Below, piece by piece: positions 33,774-41,998 of a stretch of 41,998 nucleotides of DNA. The position numbers and the translations under genes are program-made. The notes under the pieces are model-generated. The model did no database searches. It was given only the letters and a program-made list of their open reading frames with translations, and was not told the origin of the DNA. Source of the DNA: Hyphomicrobiales bacterium (GTDB taxonomy: Bacteria; Pseudomonadota; Alphaproteobacteria; Rhizobiales; Xanthobacteraceae); contig PLBP01000030.1 of NCBI GenBank assembly GCA_003135415.1, positions 56,393 through 98,390 of the forward strand, in the 5' to 3' direction. Position 1 is the stretch's first letter. The number at the start of each line of letters is the position of its first letter.

Positions 33774-34406
33774 ATGTCCAAGAAAATCAAAGTGTGGGGA
33801 CGTTTCTCGTCCTCCAACGTGAAGAAGGTGATGTGGCTTGCCGAGGAGTTGAAGCTCGAGGTGGAGCGGATCGACGCCGGCCGCCAATACGGCGTGGTCG
33901 ACACGCCGGCCTACAAGGCGCTCAATCCGAATTCGAGAGTGCCGACAATCGAGGACGGAGATTTCGTCTTGTGGGAATCGAATTCCATCATGCGCTATTT
34001 CTGCATGAAATACGGCGGCGAGGCGTTTTATCCCGTCGATCCCGCGACGCGCGCCGATATCGACCGCTGGCTCGACTGGTCGTTGTCGATCCTGGTTCCG
34101 GTCGAAAGCCCGCTCTTTCTCGGCACCATGCGCACGCCGCCGGAGAAGCAAGACAAGGCGACGATCGCCGCGGGCACGCAGAAGCTCGGGGAGATTTATG
34201 CCATTCTCGACCGGCGTCTCGAAGGCCGCGATTATCTCGTCAAGAACTTCTCGATCGCCGACCTCGGGCTCTCGATTTTCGCCGACCGGTGGCTGCGCAA
34301 TCCGTTTCTCGCCGGCCGGCCCCTGTCGGCCCGGCTTTCGGCGTGGATCGCACGCATCAGCCCGCGGCCCGGCTTCCAGAAATTCGTCGGCGGACCGCTC
34401 GAATGA
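33774..34406 (+). CDS. Glutathione S-transferase family protein
   Basis: A 210-residue cytoplasmic protein of two-domain GST type. The N-terminal thioredoxin-like domain begins KIKVWGRFSSSNVKKVMWLA with the catalytic Ser/Thr-type region at SSS (12-14). The glutathione-binding segments NSRVPTIEDG and WESNSIMRYF are present. The C-terminal helical domain contains NFSIADLGLSIFADRW, the family's conserved SxADL-type motif. Substrate is unknown: detoxification or thiol transfer. GGGGAGGG lies just before ATG 33774. It diverges from the nitrate/sulfonate-type operon and is followed by the FMN reductase gene at 75 bases. Confidence 0.92.
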   Translation: MSKKIKVWGRFSSSNVKKVMWLAEELKLEVERIDAGRQYGVVDTPAYKALNPNSRVPTIEDGDFVLWESNSIMRYFCMKYGGEAFYPVDPATRADIDRWLDWSLSILVPVESPLFLGTMRTPPEKQDKATIAAGTQKLGEIYAILDRRLEGRDYLVKNFSIADLGLSIFADRWLRNPFLAGRPLSARLSAWIARISPRPGFQKFVGGPLE

Positions 34407-34480
34407 GACAGTTGCCAAATTGAGAATGAAACCGCGCTCGTTTTAGCATACGGGCGAAACATCCATCGAAAGGAAACGAT

Positions 34481-35032
34481 ATGAATATCGTGACGATTTG
34501 CGGGAGTCTCCGCAAAGCCTCCTATAACCACATGCTGGTGCGCGCGCTGCCGGCGCTGGCGCCAGCGGGGATGAAGTTCCAGGAGTCGCCGGCCTACGAC
34601 CATTTTCCGCTCTATAACGCCGATCTCCACGCCGACGGGAAATTTCCGACGCTGGTAACGGCGTTCGCCGATGCGATCCGCGCCGCGGACGGCGTCATCT
34701 TCGTCTCGCCGGAATACAATTACACCATCCCCGGCGCGCTCAAGAACGCGGTGGACTGGGTGTCGCGGCTGAAGGACCAGCCGTTCAAGGAAAAGCCGGT
34801 CGCGATTCAATCGGCGACGCAGGGGCCACTCGGCGGCGGCCGCATGCAATATCACATGCGGACGATGCTCGTCTTTCTTGGCGCCTTCACCTTCAACACG
34901 CCGGAAATCTTCGTGGGCCTCGCGCAGAATAAATTCGACGACAAGGGCGAGTTGAAGGACGAGACGACGAAGGATTTCGTCAAGAAGCAGCTCGAGGGCT
35001 TCGCGAAATTCGTCGAGCGCGTCAAAGCGTGA
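34481..35032 (+). CDS. NADPH-dependent FMN reductase family protein
   Basis: A 183-residue flavodoxin-like oxidoreductase. The phosphate-binding loop for FMN is GSLRKASYN (9-17), and the second signature SPEYNYTIPGALKNAVDWVS is typical of NADPH:FMN reductases such as ChrR/YieF/AzoB-like proteins. It probably reduces quinones, metals or azo dyes using NAD(P)H. AAAGGAAACGAT precedes the ATG. It ends in an 11-base antisense overlap with the NTF2-like gene at 35022-35032. Confidence 0.93.
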   Translation: MNIVTICGSLRKASYNHMLVRALPALAPAGMKFQESPAYDHFPLYNADLHADGKFPTLVTAFADAIRAADGVIFVSPEYNYTIPGALKNAVDWVSRLKDQPFKEKPVAIQSATQGPLGGGRMQYHMRTMLVFLGAFTFNTPEIFVGLAQNKFDDKGELKDETTKDFVKKQLEGFAKFVERVKA

Positions 35033-35618
35033 GTGGTTCGCCCGCGAGCCAAGCCTTACCCCGCGCGTAAAGCGCCTCGACCGCAGGGCCCTTCGGGCCC
35101 GGCATGTCGCGCTTCACGTTGAAGCCGTTTTGCGTTTGCAAATAGGCGAGGTGGCGGTAGCCCTCGGGAAAGCGCACGAGCAGGTCGTGGTCGAGCGCGA
35201 GCTTTGCCGCGGGATCGACCGGGTCAATGCGGTCCTTCTCGTAGATCGGCTGGCGCAACACGATGGCCCAGCGGCCGGCGCGCTTCTCGACGAAGTCGTA
35301 AAAGCGCCCGGTGCAGACCACGTCGACGGCGATGTCGTGCACGGCGGCGCGCTGCATGATCTGCATCTTGGTCTGCGCGATTGCGCGGTTGCCGGCGATG
35401 TCGGAAGTGTGGCCGTCGAGAAAATGCAAAATGTTGACGCCGCGGGCGAAGCCCTCACGGCTCGCTTTGATGAACTCTTCGGCCGAGCCCTGAAACCAGG
35501 TCGCCATCATCCGGCCGTCCTCGTGCCAAACCGTGCGAAAGCGATCCCAGTCGCCAGAATCGCGCCATAGCACCCAGTTTTCCACCAGTTCACGGATCGC
35601 CTGTTTATCGGCTGTCAT
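35022..35618 (-). CDS. NTF2-like / SnoaL-like domain protein
   Basis: A 198-residue soluble protein with the cone-shaped NTF2-like fold. The first segment ADKQAIRELVENWVLWRDSG, then DWDRFRTVWHEDGRM is the classical SnoaL-like start, followed by FHF/HFLDGHTSDI-type core strands. Members include scalar dehydratases, isomerases and aromatic-ring-dioxygenase small subunits; the function here is unknown. Start ATG 35618 lies one base after the ManC stop (TGA-a-ATG), so it is coupled to that gene. The ATG of the longer frame (35651) lies inside the ManC gene. Confidence 0.85.
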   Translation of the reverse strand: MTADKQAIRELVENWVLWRDSGDWDRFRTVWHEDGRMMATWFQGSAEEFIKASREGFARGVNILHFLDGHTSDIAGNRAIAQTKMQIMQRAAVHDIAVDVVCTGRFYDFVEKRAGRWAIVLRQPIYEKDRIDPVDPAAKLALDHDLLVRFPEGYRHLAYLQTQNGFNVKRDMPGPKGPAVEALYARGKAWLAGEPLTL

Positions 35619-35619
35619 T

Positions 35620-37047
35620 TCACTCGCCGCTCTTGCGGCGGTAGTCGTCATCGAAGCGTTGGATATCGTCCTCGCCGAAATAGTCGCCGGTCTGCACCTC
35701 GATCAGCTCGAGCGGAATTTTGCCGCGATTTTCCAGCCGGTGTTTGCTGTGGCGCGGCACATAGACCGACTGGTTTTCCCTGAGCGTGCTCACTTTCTTG
35801 CCGATGGTGACGCGCGCGGTGCCGCGCACCACGACCCAATGTTCGGCGCGGTGGCGGTGCTTTTGCAGCGAAAGCCTTCCGCCCGGCTTCACCACGATGC
35901 GCTTCACCTGGAAGCGCTCGCCCTGGTCGAGGCTCTGGTAATTTCCCCACGGCCGGTGGACGCGGGCGTGAATATCCGCCTCGGGTCGGCCTTGCTTGCG
36001 CAATTCCTCCACGAGCTTGCGTAAGTCCTCGGCGCGGCCGCGATCCGCGATCAGCACCGCGTCGTGCTCGACGACGACCACGAGATCCTTGACGCCGAGA
36101 AGTGCTGCGAGCTTGCCCTCGCTCGCGACGTAGGAGCCCTGCGAGTCGAGGAGCACGACTTCGCCGCGCGTAGCGTTGCCGGAGGAATCGCGCGGCATCT
36201 CCATCCACACCGCGTGCCAGCCGCCGAGATCCGACCAGCCGTAGGAAGCGGGCACCACCGCGGCGTGGCGCGTCTTTTCCATCACGGCGTAATCGACCGA
36301 TTTCCGCGCCGCCGCTGCGAAGGCTTTCTTGTTCAAAAGAATAAAGCCGATGTCTTCCGTCGCTTTCTTCACGGCCCGCCGGACGGCCTCGCAACTCTCG
36401 GGCTCGAACGCCGCGTATTCGGCGAGAAAAGTATCGACGCGAAACAGAAAGTTGCCGGAGTTCCAGAGATAGCCTTCGCCGATGTAGCGCTCGGCGGTTT
36501 TCGCATCGGGCTTCTCGACGAACTTTTCGACTTCGCGGGCTTCGTCCACGCCCTCGATCGGCTTGCCCGGCTTGATGTAGCCGTAACCCGTCGCAGGACC
36601 GTCGGGCACGCAGCCGAAGGCGACGATTTTTCCACGCTCAGCGGCGGTGCGCGCCGTGAGACAGGCGGCGACGAAGCTTTTGGGCTCGCGCACGATATGA
36701 TCGGCGGCGAGCACCAGGGCGAGTGTCGCGGGGTTGCGGGCGGCTAAAATCTCACTCGCGGCGGCGATCGCAGGCGCCGAATCGCGGCGCGCGGGCTCGA
36801 GCAGGATTTCGGCATCGCGTCCGATTTCGTCCAATTGCTCGCGTACGAGGAAGCGATAATCGCGGTTGGTGACGATGACCGGCTTGCCGAAGATTTTGCG
36901 GTTCGCGACCCGCTTCACCGTTTCCTGCAAGGTTGAAAGCGGTCCCAACAACTTCAGGAACTGCTTGGGCCGGCTGTCGCGCGAGGCCGGCCACAGCCGC
37001 GTGCCGGCGCCGCCGCAAAGAATGACCGGATGAATGAGCTTCGCCAT
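35620..37047 (-). CDS. manC: Mannose-1-phosphate guanylyltransferase / mannose-6-phosphate isomerase
   Basis: A 475-residue bifunctional enzyme of the ManC/AlgA/CpsB family: full length for the type. It converts fructose-6-P to mannose-6-P (isomerase half) and mannose-1-P plus GTP to GDP-mannose. The N-terminal nucleotidyltransferase has VILCGGAGTRLWPASRDSRP KQF (about 8-30) and EKFVEKPD; the C-terminal cupin has RPWGNYQSLDQGERFQVKRI and LSLQKHRHRAEHWVVVRGTA, with the His/Glu metal ligands. GDP-mannose feeds surface polysaccharides. The downstream MsbA-like exporter and GalU fit that role. The start is ATG 37047. Confidence 0.96.
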   Translation of the reverse strand: MAKLIHPVILCGGAGTRLWPASRDSRPKQFLKLLGPLSTLQETVKRVANRKIFGKPVIVTNRDYRFLVREQLDEIGRDAEILLEPARRDSAPAIAAASEILAARNPATLALVLAADHIVREPKSFVAACLTARTAAERGKIVAFGCVPDGPATGYGYIKPGKPIEGVDEAREVEKFVEKPDAKTAERYIGEGYLWNSGNFLFRVDTFLAEYAAFEPESCEAVRRAVKKATEDIGFILLNKKAFAAAARKSVDYAVMEKTRHAAVVPASYGWSDLGGWHAVWMEMPRDSSGNATRGEVVLLDSQGSYVASEGKLAALLGVKDLVVVVEHDAVLIADRGRAEDLRKLVEELRKQGRPEADIHARVHRPWGNYQSLDQGERFQVKRIVVKPGGRLSLQKHRHRAEHWVVVRGTARVTIGKKVSTLRENQSVYVPRHSKHRLENRGKIPLELIEVQTGDYFGEDDIQRFDDDYRRKSGE

Positions 37048-37071
37048 TGCCGTTGTCGCGGACGGCGGCCC

Positions 37072-38868
37072 TCAGGCGTTCGCCGCCCGCCGTTCGCTGA
37101 ACTGCATTTGGTAGAGGTCATGATAGCGCCCGCGCCGCGCCACCAGCTCGTCGTGACGGCCCGTTTCGATGACGCGGCCGCCTTCCACGACCAGAATGCG
37201 ATTGGCGGCGATCACCGTCTGCAGGCGATGGGCGATGACGAGGGTGGTGCGCGATATCCTGAGCGCATCGAGCGCGCGTTGGACTATGAGTTCGGATTCC
37301 GAATCGAGCGCCGACGTCGGCTCGTCGAGCAAAAGGATCGGCGCGTTCTTCAAGAAGGCACGGGCGATCGCGATGCGCGCGCGCTGTCCGCCCGAAAGCT
37401 GCATGCCGTGCTCGCCGACGGGCGTGTCGTAGCCGGGGCCGAAGCTGAGGATGAAATCGTGGGCGTGGGCGGCCTTGGCCGCCGCCACGATCTCGCTTTC
37501 GCGCGCCTCAGGACGGCCGAGCGCGATGTTGTCGCGGATGGTGCCGGAGAACAGGAAAACATCCTGGCTGACATAGGCGATTGCCTCGCGGAGCGAGCGG
37601 CGGGAGACTTTCGCGATATCCTGGCCGTCGATCAGGATCGCGCCCGCCTGCGGCTCGTAGAAGCGCTCGATCAGACCCATGATCGTGGATTTGCCCGCGC
37701 CCGACGGACCGACGAGAGCGGTGGTCTGCGCGGTTTCCGCCATGAAGGAGAAGCGGCGGAGCACCGGCTCGCCCGGCCGATAGGCGTATTCGACGTCGCG
37801 GAATTCGATCCTGCCGCTTTTCACCGCAAGTTGCGGCAAGCCTTCGGGTTCGCGCTCGGCTGGCGGGCTGTCGATGATCTCGAACAGTTTGCGGACATAG
37901 ACGAGGTTCGCCGCCACGTCGATATTGACGCGGGCGAGGCGCTTTGCCGGCTCGTAGGCGAGCAGGAGCGCGGTGATGACCGAAAAGAATTCGCCGGGCA
38001 GCCGGCCGCCCTTGAGCACGCCGAAGCCCGCATACATCACCGCCGCCGCCACCGCGAAGCCGCCGAGCATCTCCATCAGCGGGCTCGAGCGCGCGCTCAC
38101 GCGTACCCATTTGTTCATCGCCTGCTCGACTTCGCCGACATGCGCATTCATGCGCGCGCGCAGCATGTCCTCCATGTTGAAGGACTTGACCATGCGGATT
38201 CCGTGAATGGTCTCCTGCATGGTTTGAAGAATTTTTCCGGCGCCGACGAATTGGCGTTGCACAATCTTGCGGGTGCGGCGGATGAGCGAGCGGACGCCGA
38301 CCACGGCGACCGGCAAGGCGACCAAACAAATAAAGGCGAGGAACGAGTCTTGGATGACCATCACGGTGACGAGGCCGATCAGCGACAGAAGATCGCGGCC
38401 GATCGTGGTGATGAGGATTTCGAGAATGGCGCGGGCGCCGGCGGCCCCCGAATTCAGCCGGTTGAGGAATTCCGCCGAGTGACGCTCGGCGAAAAAGGAA
38501 ATTCCCTGCGCCAGCATATTGTCATAAAGGCGTTTCTGGTAACCCGCGATGATGCGGTTGCCGATGCGCCCGAGCGTGACCGCCTGGCCGTAGGCCGAAA
38601 AGCCCTTGATGGTGGCGAGCGCGATCAGTGTGCCGCCGAGTATCCAGATCGCGCCTTCCCGGCCCTCGACGAAAATCTTATTGACGACGTCCTTCATCAA
38701 ATAGGCCGAGAGCGATGTCGAGCCCGCGACCAGAAACATGAACACGAAAGCAAGCGCGTAGCGCCACGCGTAGCGGCGGCCGTCGGTGAGCAACAGGCGC
38801 GGAATGATCGCTCGTGCGTCCTCGCCGAGGAGCCCGGACAGGCGGAATTTAATGCGCTCTAACAACAT
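37072..38868 (-). CDS. MsbA-like ABC exporter (fused permease-ATPase)
   Basis: A 598-residue inner-membrane half-exporter. About six transmembrane helices (residues 38-300) are followed by an ATPase domain. Walker A is GPSGAGKST, signature LSGGQRARIAIARAFL, Walker B ILLLDEPTSALD and the H-loop VIAHRL. It resembles MsbA/lipid A and other lipid or polysaccharide-precursor flippases. Its neighbours (ManC, GalU, RmlD, UDP-glucose dehydrogenase) make a lipid-linked sugar or lipid A substrate plausible. It is 24 bases upstream of ManC on the same strand, so they may be co-transcribed. Confidence 0.93.
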   Translation of the reverse strand: MLLERIKFRLSGLLGEDARAIIPRLLLTDGRRYAWRYALAFVFMFLVAGSTSLSAYLMKDVVNKIFVEGREGAIWILGGTLIALATIKGFSAYGQAVTLGRIGNRIIAGYQKRLYDNMLAQGISFFAERHSAEFLNRLNSGAAGARAILEILITTIGRDLLSLIGLVTVMVIQDSFLAFICLVALPVAVVGVRSLIRRTRKIVQRQFVGAGKILQTMQETIHGIRMVKSFNMEDMLRARMNAHVGEVEQAMNKWVRVSARSSPLMEMLGGFAVAAAVMYAGFGVLKGGRLPGEFFSVITALLLAYEPAKRLARVNIDVAANLVYVRKLFEIIDSPPAEREPEGLPQLAVKSGRIEFRDVEYAYRPGEPVLRRFSFMAETAQTTALVGPSGAGKSTIMGLIERFYEPQAGAILIDGQDIAKVSRRSLREAIAYVSQDVFLFSGTIRDNIALGRPEARESEIVAAAKAAHAHDFILSFGPGYDTPVGEHGMQLSGGQRARIAIARAFLKNAPILLLDEPTSALDSESELIVQRALDALRISRTTLVIAHRLQTVIAANRILVVEGGRVIETGRHDELVARRGRYHDLYQMQFSERRAANA

Positions 38869-38947
38869 AGCGGGGTCGCTCGCGATGAAGCCGGTTTTTG
38901 TCGCAATGTCAATGGCCTAGGGGAAGGACCGAGGTCTGCTTGCGCGC

Positions 38948-39829
38948 TCATTTTCGATCGAGAATCGATTTCAATTCGGCACGAAAAGCCGCCGCCAGGT
39001 CCTCGCGCGCGAGCGCATAGGCGACGTTGGCGGAAAGAAAACCGATTTTCGAACCGCAATCGAAGGTGCGGCCCTCGAAATCGACGCCGTAGAAGGGTTG
39101 TTTCTTCGCGAGCCCCAGCATCGCGTCGGTGAGCTGGATTTCGCCGCCGGCGCCATGCTCCTGCTTCTCGAGAAACTCGAAAATTTCGGGTTGCAGGATG
39201 TAGCGGCCGGTGATGATGCGGTTGGAGGGCGCCTTGCCGCGCGGCGGCTTCTCGACCATGCCGGTGATCTCAAAAGACATCCCCTTGCGCGATCCCATGC
39301 CGACGACGCCGTACATGTGGGTGAGGTCCTCCGGCACTTCCTCGACCGCGATCAGATTCGCGTTTCCGCCCAGCGTTGCGTAAGCGTCGATCATCTGCGC
39401 GAGGCAGGATTTTTTCGCCTGCACCAAGACGTCGGGAAGAAGGAGCGCGAAGGGCTCGTTACCGACGATTTCGCGCGCGCACCACACCGCGTGACCAAGT
39501 CCGAGCGGCGATTGCTGGCGGATGAAGCTCATCGCGCCCGGGCCGGGAAGATCGCGCTCTAGCAGCGCAAGCTCCGTCGTCTTGCCGCGCTCGCGCAAAG
39601 TCGCTTCGAGTTCGAACTGGCGGTCGAAATGGTCCTCGATCACGCCCTTGTTGCGGCCGGTCACGAAAATGAAATGCTCGATGCCGGCCGCGCGCGCTTC
39701 GTCGACAACGTGCTGGATCAGCGGCCGGTCGACCACCGTCAGCATCTCCTTCGGCATCGCCTTGGTCGCGGGCAGGAATCGGGTGCCGAGGCCGGCAACC
39801 GGAAAAATGGCCTTGCGTATCTTTCGCAT
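38948..39829 (-). CDS. galU: UTP--glucose-1-phosphate uridylyltransferase
   Basis: A 293-residue full-length GalU: it makes UDP-glucose from UTP and glucose-1-P. The nucleotide-binding signature AIFPVAGLGTRFLPATKAMP KE is at about 7-28, followed by LTVVDRPLIQHVVDEA. Further conserved parts are FALLLPDVLV, MVEKP and IITGRYILQPEIF, with GGEIQLTDAML late. UDP-glucose is the substrate of the UDP-glucose dehydrogenase encoded to the right. It is read away from RmlD, sharing a 101-base divergent intergenic region. Confidence 0.96.
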   Translation of the reverse strand: MRKIRKAIFPVAGLGTRFLPATKAMPKEMLTVVDRPLIQHVVDEARAAGIEHFIFVTGRNKGVIEDHFDRQFELEATLRERGKTTELALLERDLPGPGAMSFIRQQSPLGLGHAVWCAREIVGNEPFALLLPDVLVQAKKSCLAQMIDAYATLGGNANLIAVEEVPEDLTHMYGVVGMGSRKGMSFEITGMVEKPPRGKAPSNRIITGRYILQPEIFEFLEKQEHGAGGEIQLTDAMLGLAKKQPFYGVDFEGRTFDCGSKIGFLSANVAYALAREDLAAAFRAELKSILDRK

Positions 39830-39930
39830 TGCGCTCTCTTGTTGCTTTCTCTTGCCTTGCGGTAGAGAAGATTCGACGCTTCTATGTCGCGTCCCGGACG
39901 GCTTGGCAAATCTGCAGGGTAGCGGAATCG

Positions 39931-40836
39931 ATGAGCGGACCCATTCTCGTTTTCGGCGCGCGCGGTCAGGTCGGGCGCGAGGTCATGTCGCTGGCGTCAG
40001 CGCGCGGCCTGCCGGTGGTGGGGCTTTCGCGCGGTGAGGCCGACATCACCAATGAAACGACGGTGCGCGCGGCACTCGATGTGCATCGCCCCTCGGTGGT
40101 GGTGAACGGCGCCGCCTACACATCGATCGACCGGGGGGAGCGCGAGGCGGACCTCGCGAGCGTTGCCAATGTGACGGGGCCGGCGGTGGTCGCCACGGTG
40201 TGCGCGAGCACGAACGTGCCGCTCATCCATCTATCGTGCGATTATGTCTTCAACGGCGCCAAGAAAACCGCCTATGTCGAAAACGACCGCGTGGCGCCGA
40301 TCAGCGTCTATGGCCGCACCAAGGCGGAGGGTGAGGCGAAAGTGCGCGAGCTGTTGCCACGCCACGTGATCATCCGCTCCTCGTGGATTTACGGCCCGCA
40401 TGGTCAAAATTTTTTGCGTAACGTCTTGAAGCTCGCTTCCGAGCGCGACGAATTGCGCATGGTCGGCGACCAGTTCGGCTGCCCCACCGCCACCATCGAC
40501 ATCGCCGAGGCGGTGCTCGCGGTCGCCCGCAAGCTCGCTACAGAGTCGAAAGTCTCCGGTATTTTTCACTTCGCCGGCACCGGCGCCACCAGCCGCTTCG
40601 GTTTTGCCACCGAAATCGTGCAGCGCCAGGCGGTCTTTACCGGGCGCACGCCGAAGCTCACGGAAATCAAAATGGCCGAGTATCCCGTCGCCGCCAAGCG
40701 GCCGCTCAATTGCGAGCTCGACTCGTCGCGCTTTCGGACGGCGTTCGGCTACAGCGCCGCACCCTGGCAGCACCGGGTGGCCGAGATCGTCGCGGCGTTG
40801 CTCGCGCCGGCGATGGCGAAGAAGGTTGCGACCTAA
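39931..40836 (+). CDS. rfbD: dTDP-4-dehydrorhamnose reductase
   Basis: A 301-residue SDR-type reductase. It reduces dTDP-4-dehydro-L-rhamnose to dTDP-L-rhamnose with NADPH. The N-terminal Rossmann motif is VFGARGQVGRE (about 6-16), and conserved parts include VNGAAYTSID, HLSCDYVFNG, the active-site Tyr/Lys in VYGRTKAEGE and WIYGPHGQNFL. The remaining RmlA/B/C genes are not in this window. The frame is open to 39829 upstream, but ATG 39931 starts MSGPILVFGARGQVG, the family N-terminus. Confidence 0.95.
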   Translation: MSGPILVFGARGQVGREVMSLASARGLPVVGLSRGEADITNETTVRAALDVHRPSVVVNGAAYTSIDRGEREADLASVANVTGPAVVATVCASTNVPLIHLSCDYVFNGAKKTAYVENDRVAPISVYGRTKAEGEAKVRELLPRHVIIRSSWIYGPHGQNFLRNVLKLASERDELRMVGDQFGCPTATIDIAEAVLAVARKLATESKVSGIFHFAGTGATSRFGFATEIVQRQAVFTGRTPKLTEIKMAEYPVAAKRPLNCELDSSRFRTAFGYSAAPWQHRVAEIVAALLAPAMAKKVAT

Positions 40837-41998
40837 ACGCCGACAGCAGGCCGGCCGAGGCTGAAATAGCGAAATCCCTTCGCTGCCATTTCTTCCGGAC
40901 GGTAGATATTGCGAAGATCCACCACCAGCGGCTGCTTCAGGTCGCGCTTCAGCCGGTCGAGATCGAGCGCGCGGTAGGCATCCCACTCGGTGAGGATCAC
41001 GAGCACATCGGCGTCCTTCGCGGCTTCGTATGGATTCTTGCACATCTCGACGCCGTGCAAGAGTTTCTCTGCCTCATCCATCGCTTGTGGATCGTGGGCG
41101 CGGAGCTTGGCGCCGGCTGCTTGCAGCGCCGGAATGATGACGAGGCTCGCCGCTTCGCGGATGTCATCGGTATTGGGCTTGAAGGCAAGGCCGAGAATCG
41201 CGACCGTCTTGCCGGAGACCGAGCCGCCGCAGGCGGCGACGATCTTTTCCGCCATCGCGCGCTTGCGCGCATCGTTCACCGCCACCACGGTCTCGACGAT
41301 TTTCGCGGGCGCCCCCGCCTCCTGCGCGGTCCGCATCAGCGCGATCGTGTCCTTGGGAAAGCACGAGCCGCCGAAGCCCGGCCCGGCATGGAGGAATTTC
41401 GAGCCGATGCGGTTGTCGAAGCCGATGCCGCGGGCGACCTCCTGCACGTCGGCGCCTACCTTCTCGCAGAGATCCGCCATTTCGTTGATGAAGGTGATCT
41501 TGGTCGCGAGGAACGCGTTCGCCGCGTATTTGATCAGCTCCGCCGTGCGGCGCTCGGTGAACAGCATTGGAGCGGCGTTGAGATATAGCGGGCGATAGAC
41601 TTCGGTCATTACTTCCCACGCGCGCCGGTCGCTGGTGCCGATGACGATGCGGTCCGGCCGCTTGAAATCGCTGATGGCGGCGCCCTCGCGCAGGAATTCC
41701 GGATTGGAAACGACGGCGAATTCCGCCTTCGGCTTCGCTTCGCGGATGATGCGCTCGACCTCGTCGCCGGTGCCGACCGGCACGGTGGACTTGGTGATGA
41801 CCACGGTGAAGCCGTCGAGGGAGCCTGCGATCTGGCGGGCGGCGTCGAACACGTAAGACAGATCGGCATGGCCGTCGCCGCGGCGCGACGGCGTGCCGAC
41901 CGCGATGAACACCGCGTCGGCGCCTTTGACCGCGCCAGCAAGATCGTTGGTGAATTTCAGCCGCCCGGCGCGCGCATTGGCGGCGACCAGGTCGTTGA
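40833..41998 (-). CDS. UDP-glucose 6-dehydrogenase (5' end beyond the window)
   Basis: 387 residues of a UDP-glucose/GDP-mannose dehydrogenase family enzyme, cut at its N-terminus by the window edge (its Rossmann GxGYVG is missing; some 45-55 residues lost by family length). It oxidises UDP-glucose to UDP-glucuronate using two NAD. The present part has AVFIAVGTPSRRGDG, ITKSTVPVGTGDE, NPEFLREGAAI and the catalytic cysteine in GFGGSCFPKD, followed by LGLAFKPNTDDIREA. UDP-glucuronate can feed acidic surface polysaccharides. Its stop overlaps the RmlD end by four bases on the opposite strand. Confidence 0.95.
   Translation of the reverse strand, partial: NDLVAANARAGRLKFTNDLAGAVKGADAVFIAVGTPSRRGDGHADLSYVFDAARQIAGSLDGFTVVITKSTVPVGTGDEVERIIREAKPKAEFAVVSNPEFLREGAAISDFKRPDRIVIGTSDRRAWEVMTEVYRPLYLNAAPMLFTERRTAELIKYAANAFLATKITFINEMADLCEKVGADVQEVARGIGFDNRIGSKFLHAGPGFGGSCFPKDTIALMRTAQEAGAPAKIVETVVAVNDARKRAMAEKIVAACGGSVSGKTVAILGLAFKPNTDDIREAASLVIIPALQAAGAKLRAHDPQAMDEAEKLLHGVEMCKNPYEAAKDADVLVILTEWDAYRALDLDRLKRDLKQPLVVDLRNIYRPEEMAAKGFRYFSLGRPAVGV

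Noticed and set aside
33585-34418. Upstream extension of the nitrate/sulfonate-type ATPase frame
   Set aside because: Antisense to the GST gene; GTG 33584 has a good ribosome site and the usual ATPase N-terminus follows.
37030-38862. Long plus-strand open frame (610 codons) opposite the MsbA-like exporter
   Set aside because: The minus-strand frame has complete ABC exporter motifs; the plus frame is Asp/Arg/His-rich with no recognisable domain, as expected of antisense shadows in GC-rich DNA.
1-41998. tRNA, rRNA, CRISPR array, transposase, integrase or phage genes
   Set aside because: None recognised on either strand; repeats present are the short palindromes listed.

Overview
The window is GC-rich, tightly packed bacterial chromosome, most likely from an alphaproteobacterium of the order Hyphomicrobiales (Bradyrhizobium/Xanthobacteraceae-like). 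The pointers are a palindromic intergenic element of the type I associate with that group at positions 5-72, a good match to the alphaproteobacterial general-stress (EcfG) promoter at 2659-2683, several small proteins of types I associate with rhizobial genomes, and a FeeM-like N-acyl amino acid synthase. No rRNA, tRNA, CRISPR array, transposase or phage gene is visible. The species cannot be fixed from sequence alone.

Layout. 1-1955: two minus-strand metabolic genes (SDR dehydrogenase, alpha/beta hydrolase). 2131-5816: a visibly AT-richer stretch of small accessory or stress genes (CsbD-like protein, 24-residue membrane peptide with an EcfG-type promoter, zinc-ribbon protein, small secreted protein, single-domain response regulator, small winged-helix-like protein, methyltransferase, DUF4345 membrane protein). 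6079-7807: a histidine phosphatase, then an AT-rich exported or membrane protein gene whose signal peptide lies in a different frame from its body, with a canonical -1 slippery heptamer at the junction.

7861-12381 (minus) is a three-gene operon: Tat-exported PCMT-like protein, 877-residue membrane spermidine-synthase-like protein, and exported alpha/beta hydrolase. 12715-18690 is an exported protease locus: a trypsin-like serine protease with a complete triad and a Lys activation site, and two divergent signal-peptide-bearing metacaspases. A shrunken partial copy of a metacaspase overlaps the start of the second full one.

19070-24118 is a five-gene branched-chain amino-acid-type ABC importer operon. 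Its last ATPase has Arg in place of the Walker A Lys. A 1077-residue membrane/TPR protein follows on the minus strand. 27578-30887 holds a dual GGDEF-EAL c-di-GMP enzyme and the FeeM-like N-acyl amino acid synthase. 30920-33584 (minus) is a nitrate/sulfonate/NMT1-type ABC importer operon. 33774-35618 holds a GST, an FMN reductase and an NTF2-like protein.

35620-41998 is nucleotide-sugar and envelope metabolism: ManC-type bifunctional enzyme, MsbA-like exporter, GalU, RmlD and a UDP-glucose dehydrogenase cut by the window edge. Together these supply GDP-mannose, UDP-glucose, UDP-glucuronate and dTDP-rhamnose for surface polysaccharide. The most unusual items are the exported trypsin/metacaspase locus, the possible frameshifted gene at 6876-7807, and the Tat-PCMT plus membrane aminopropyltransferase-like operon.
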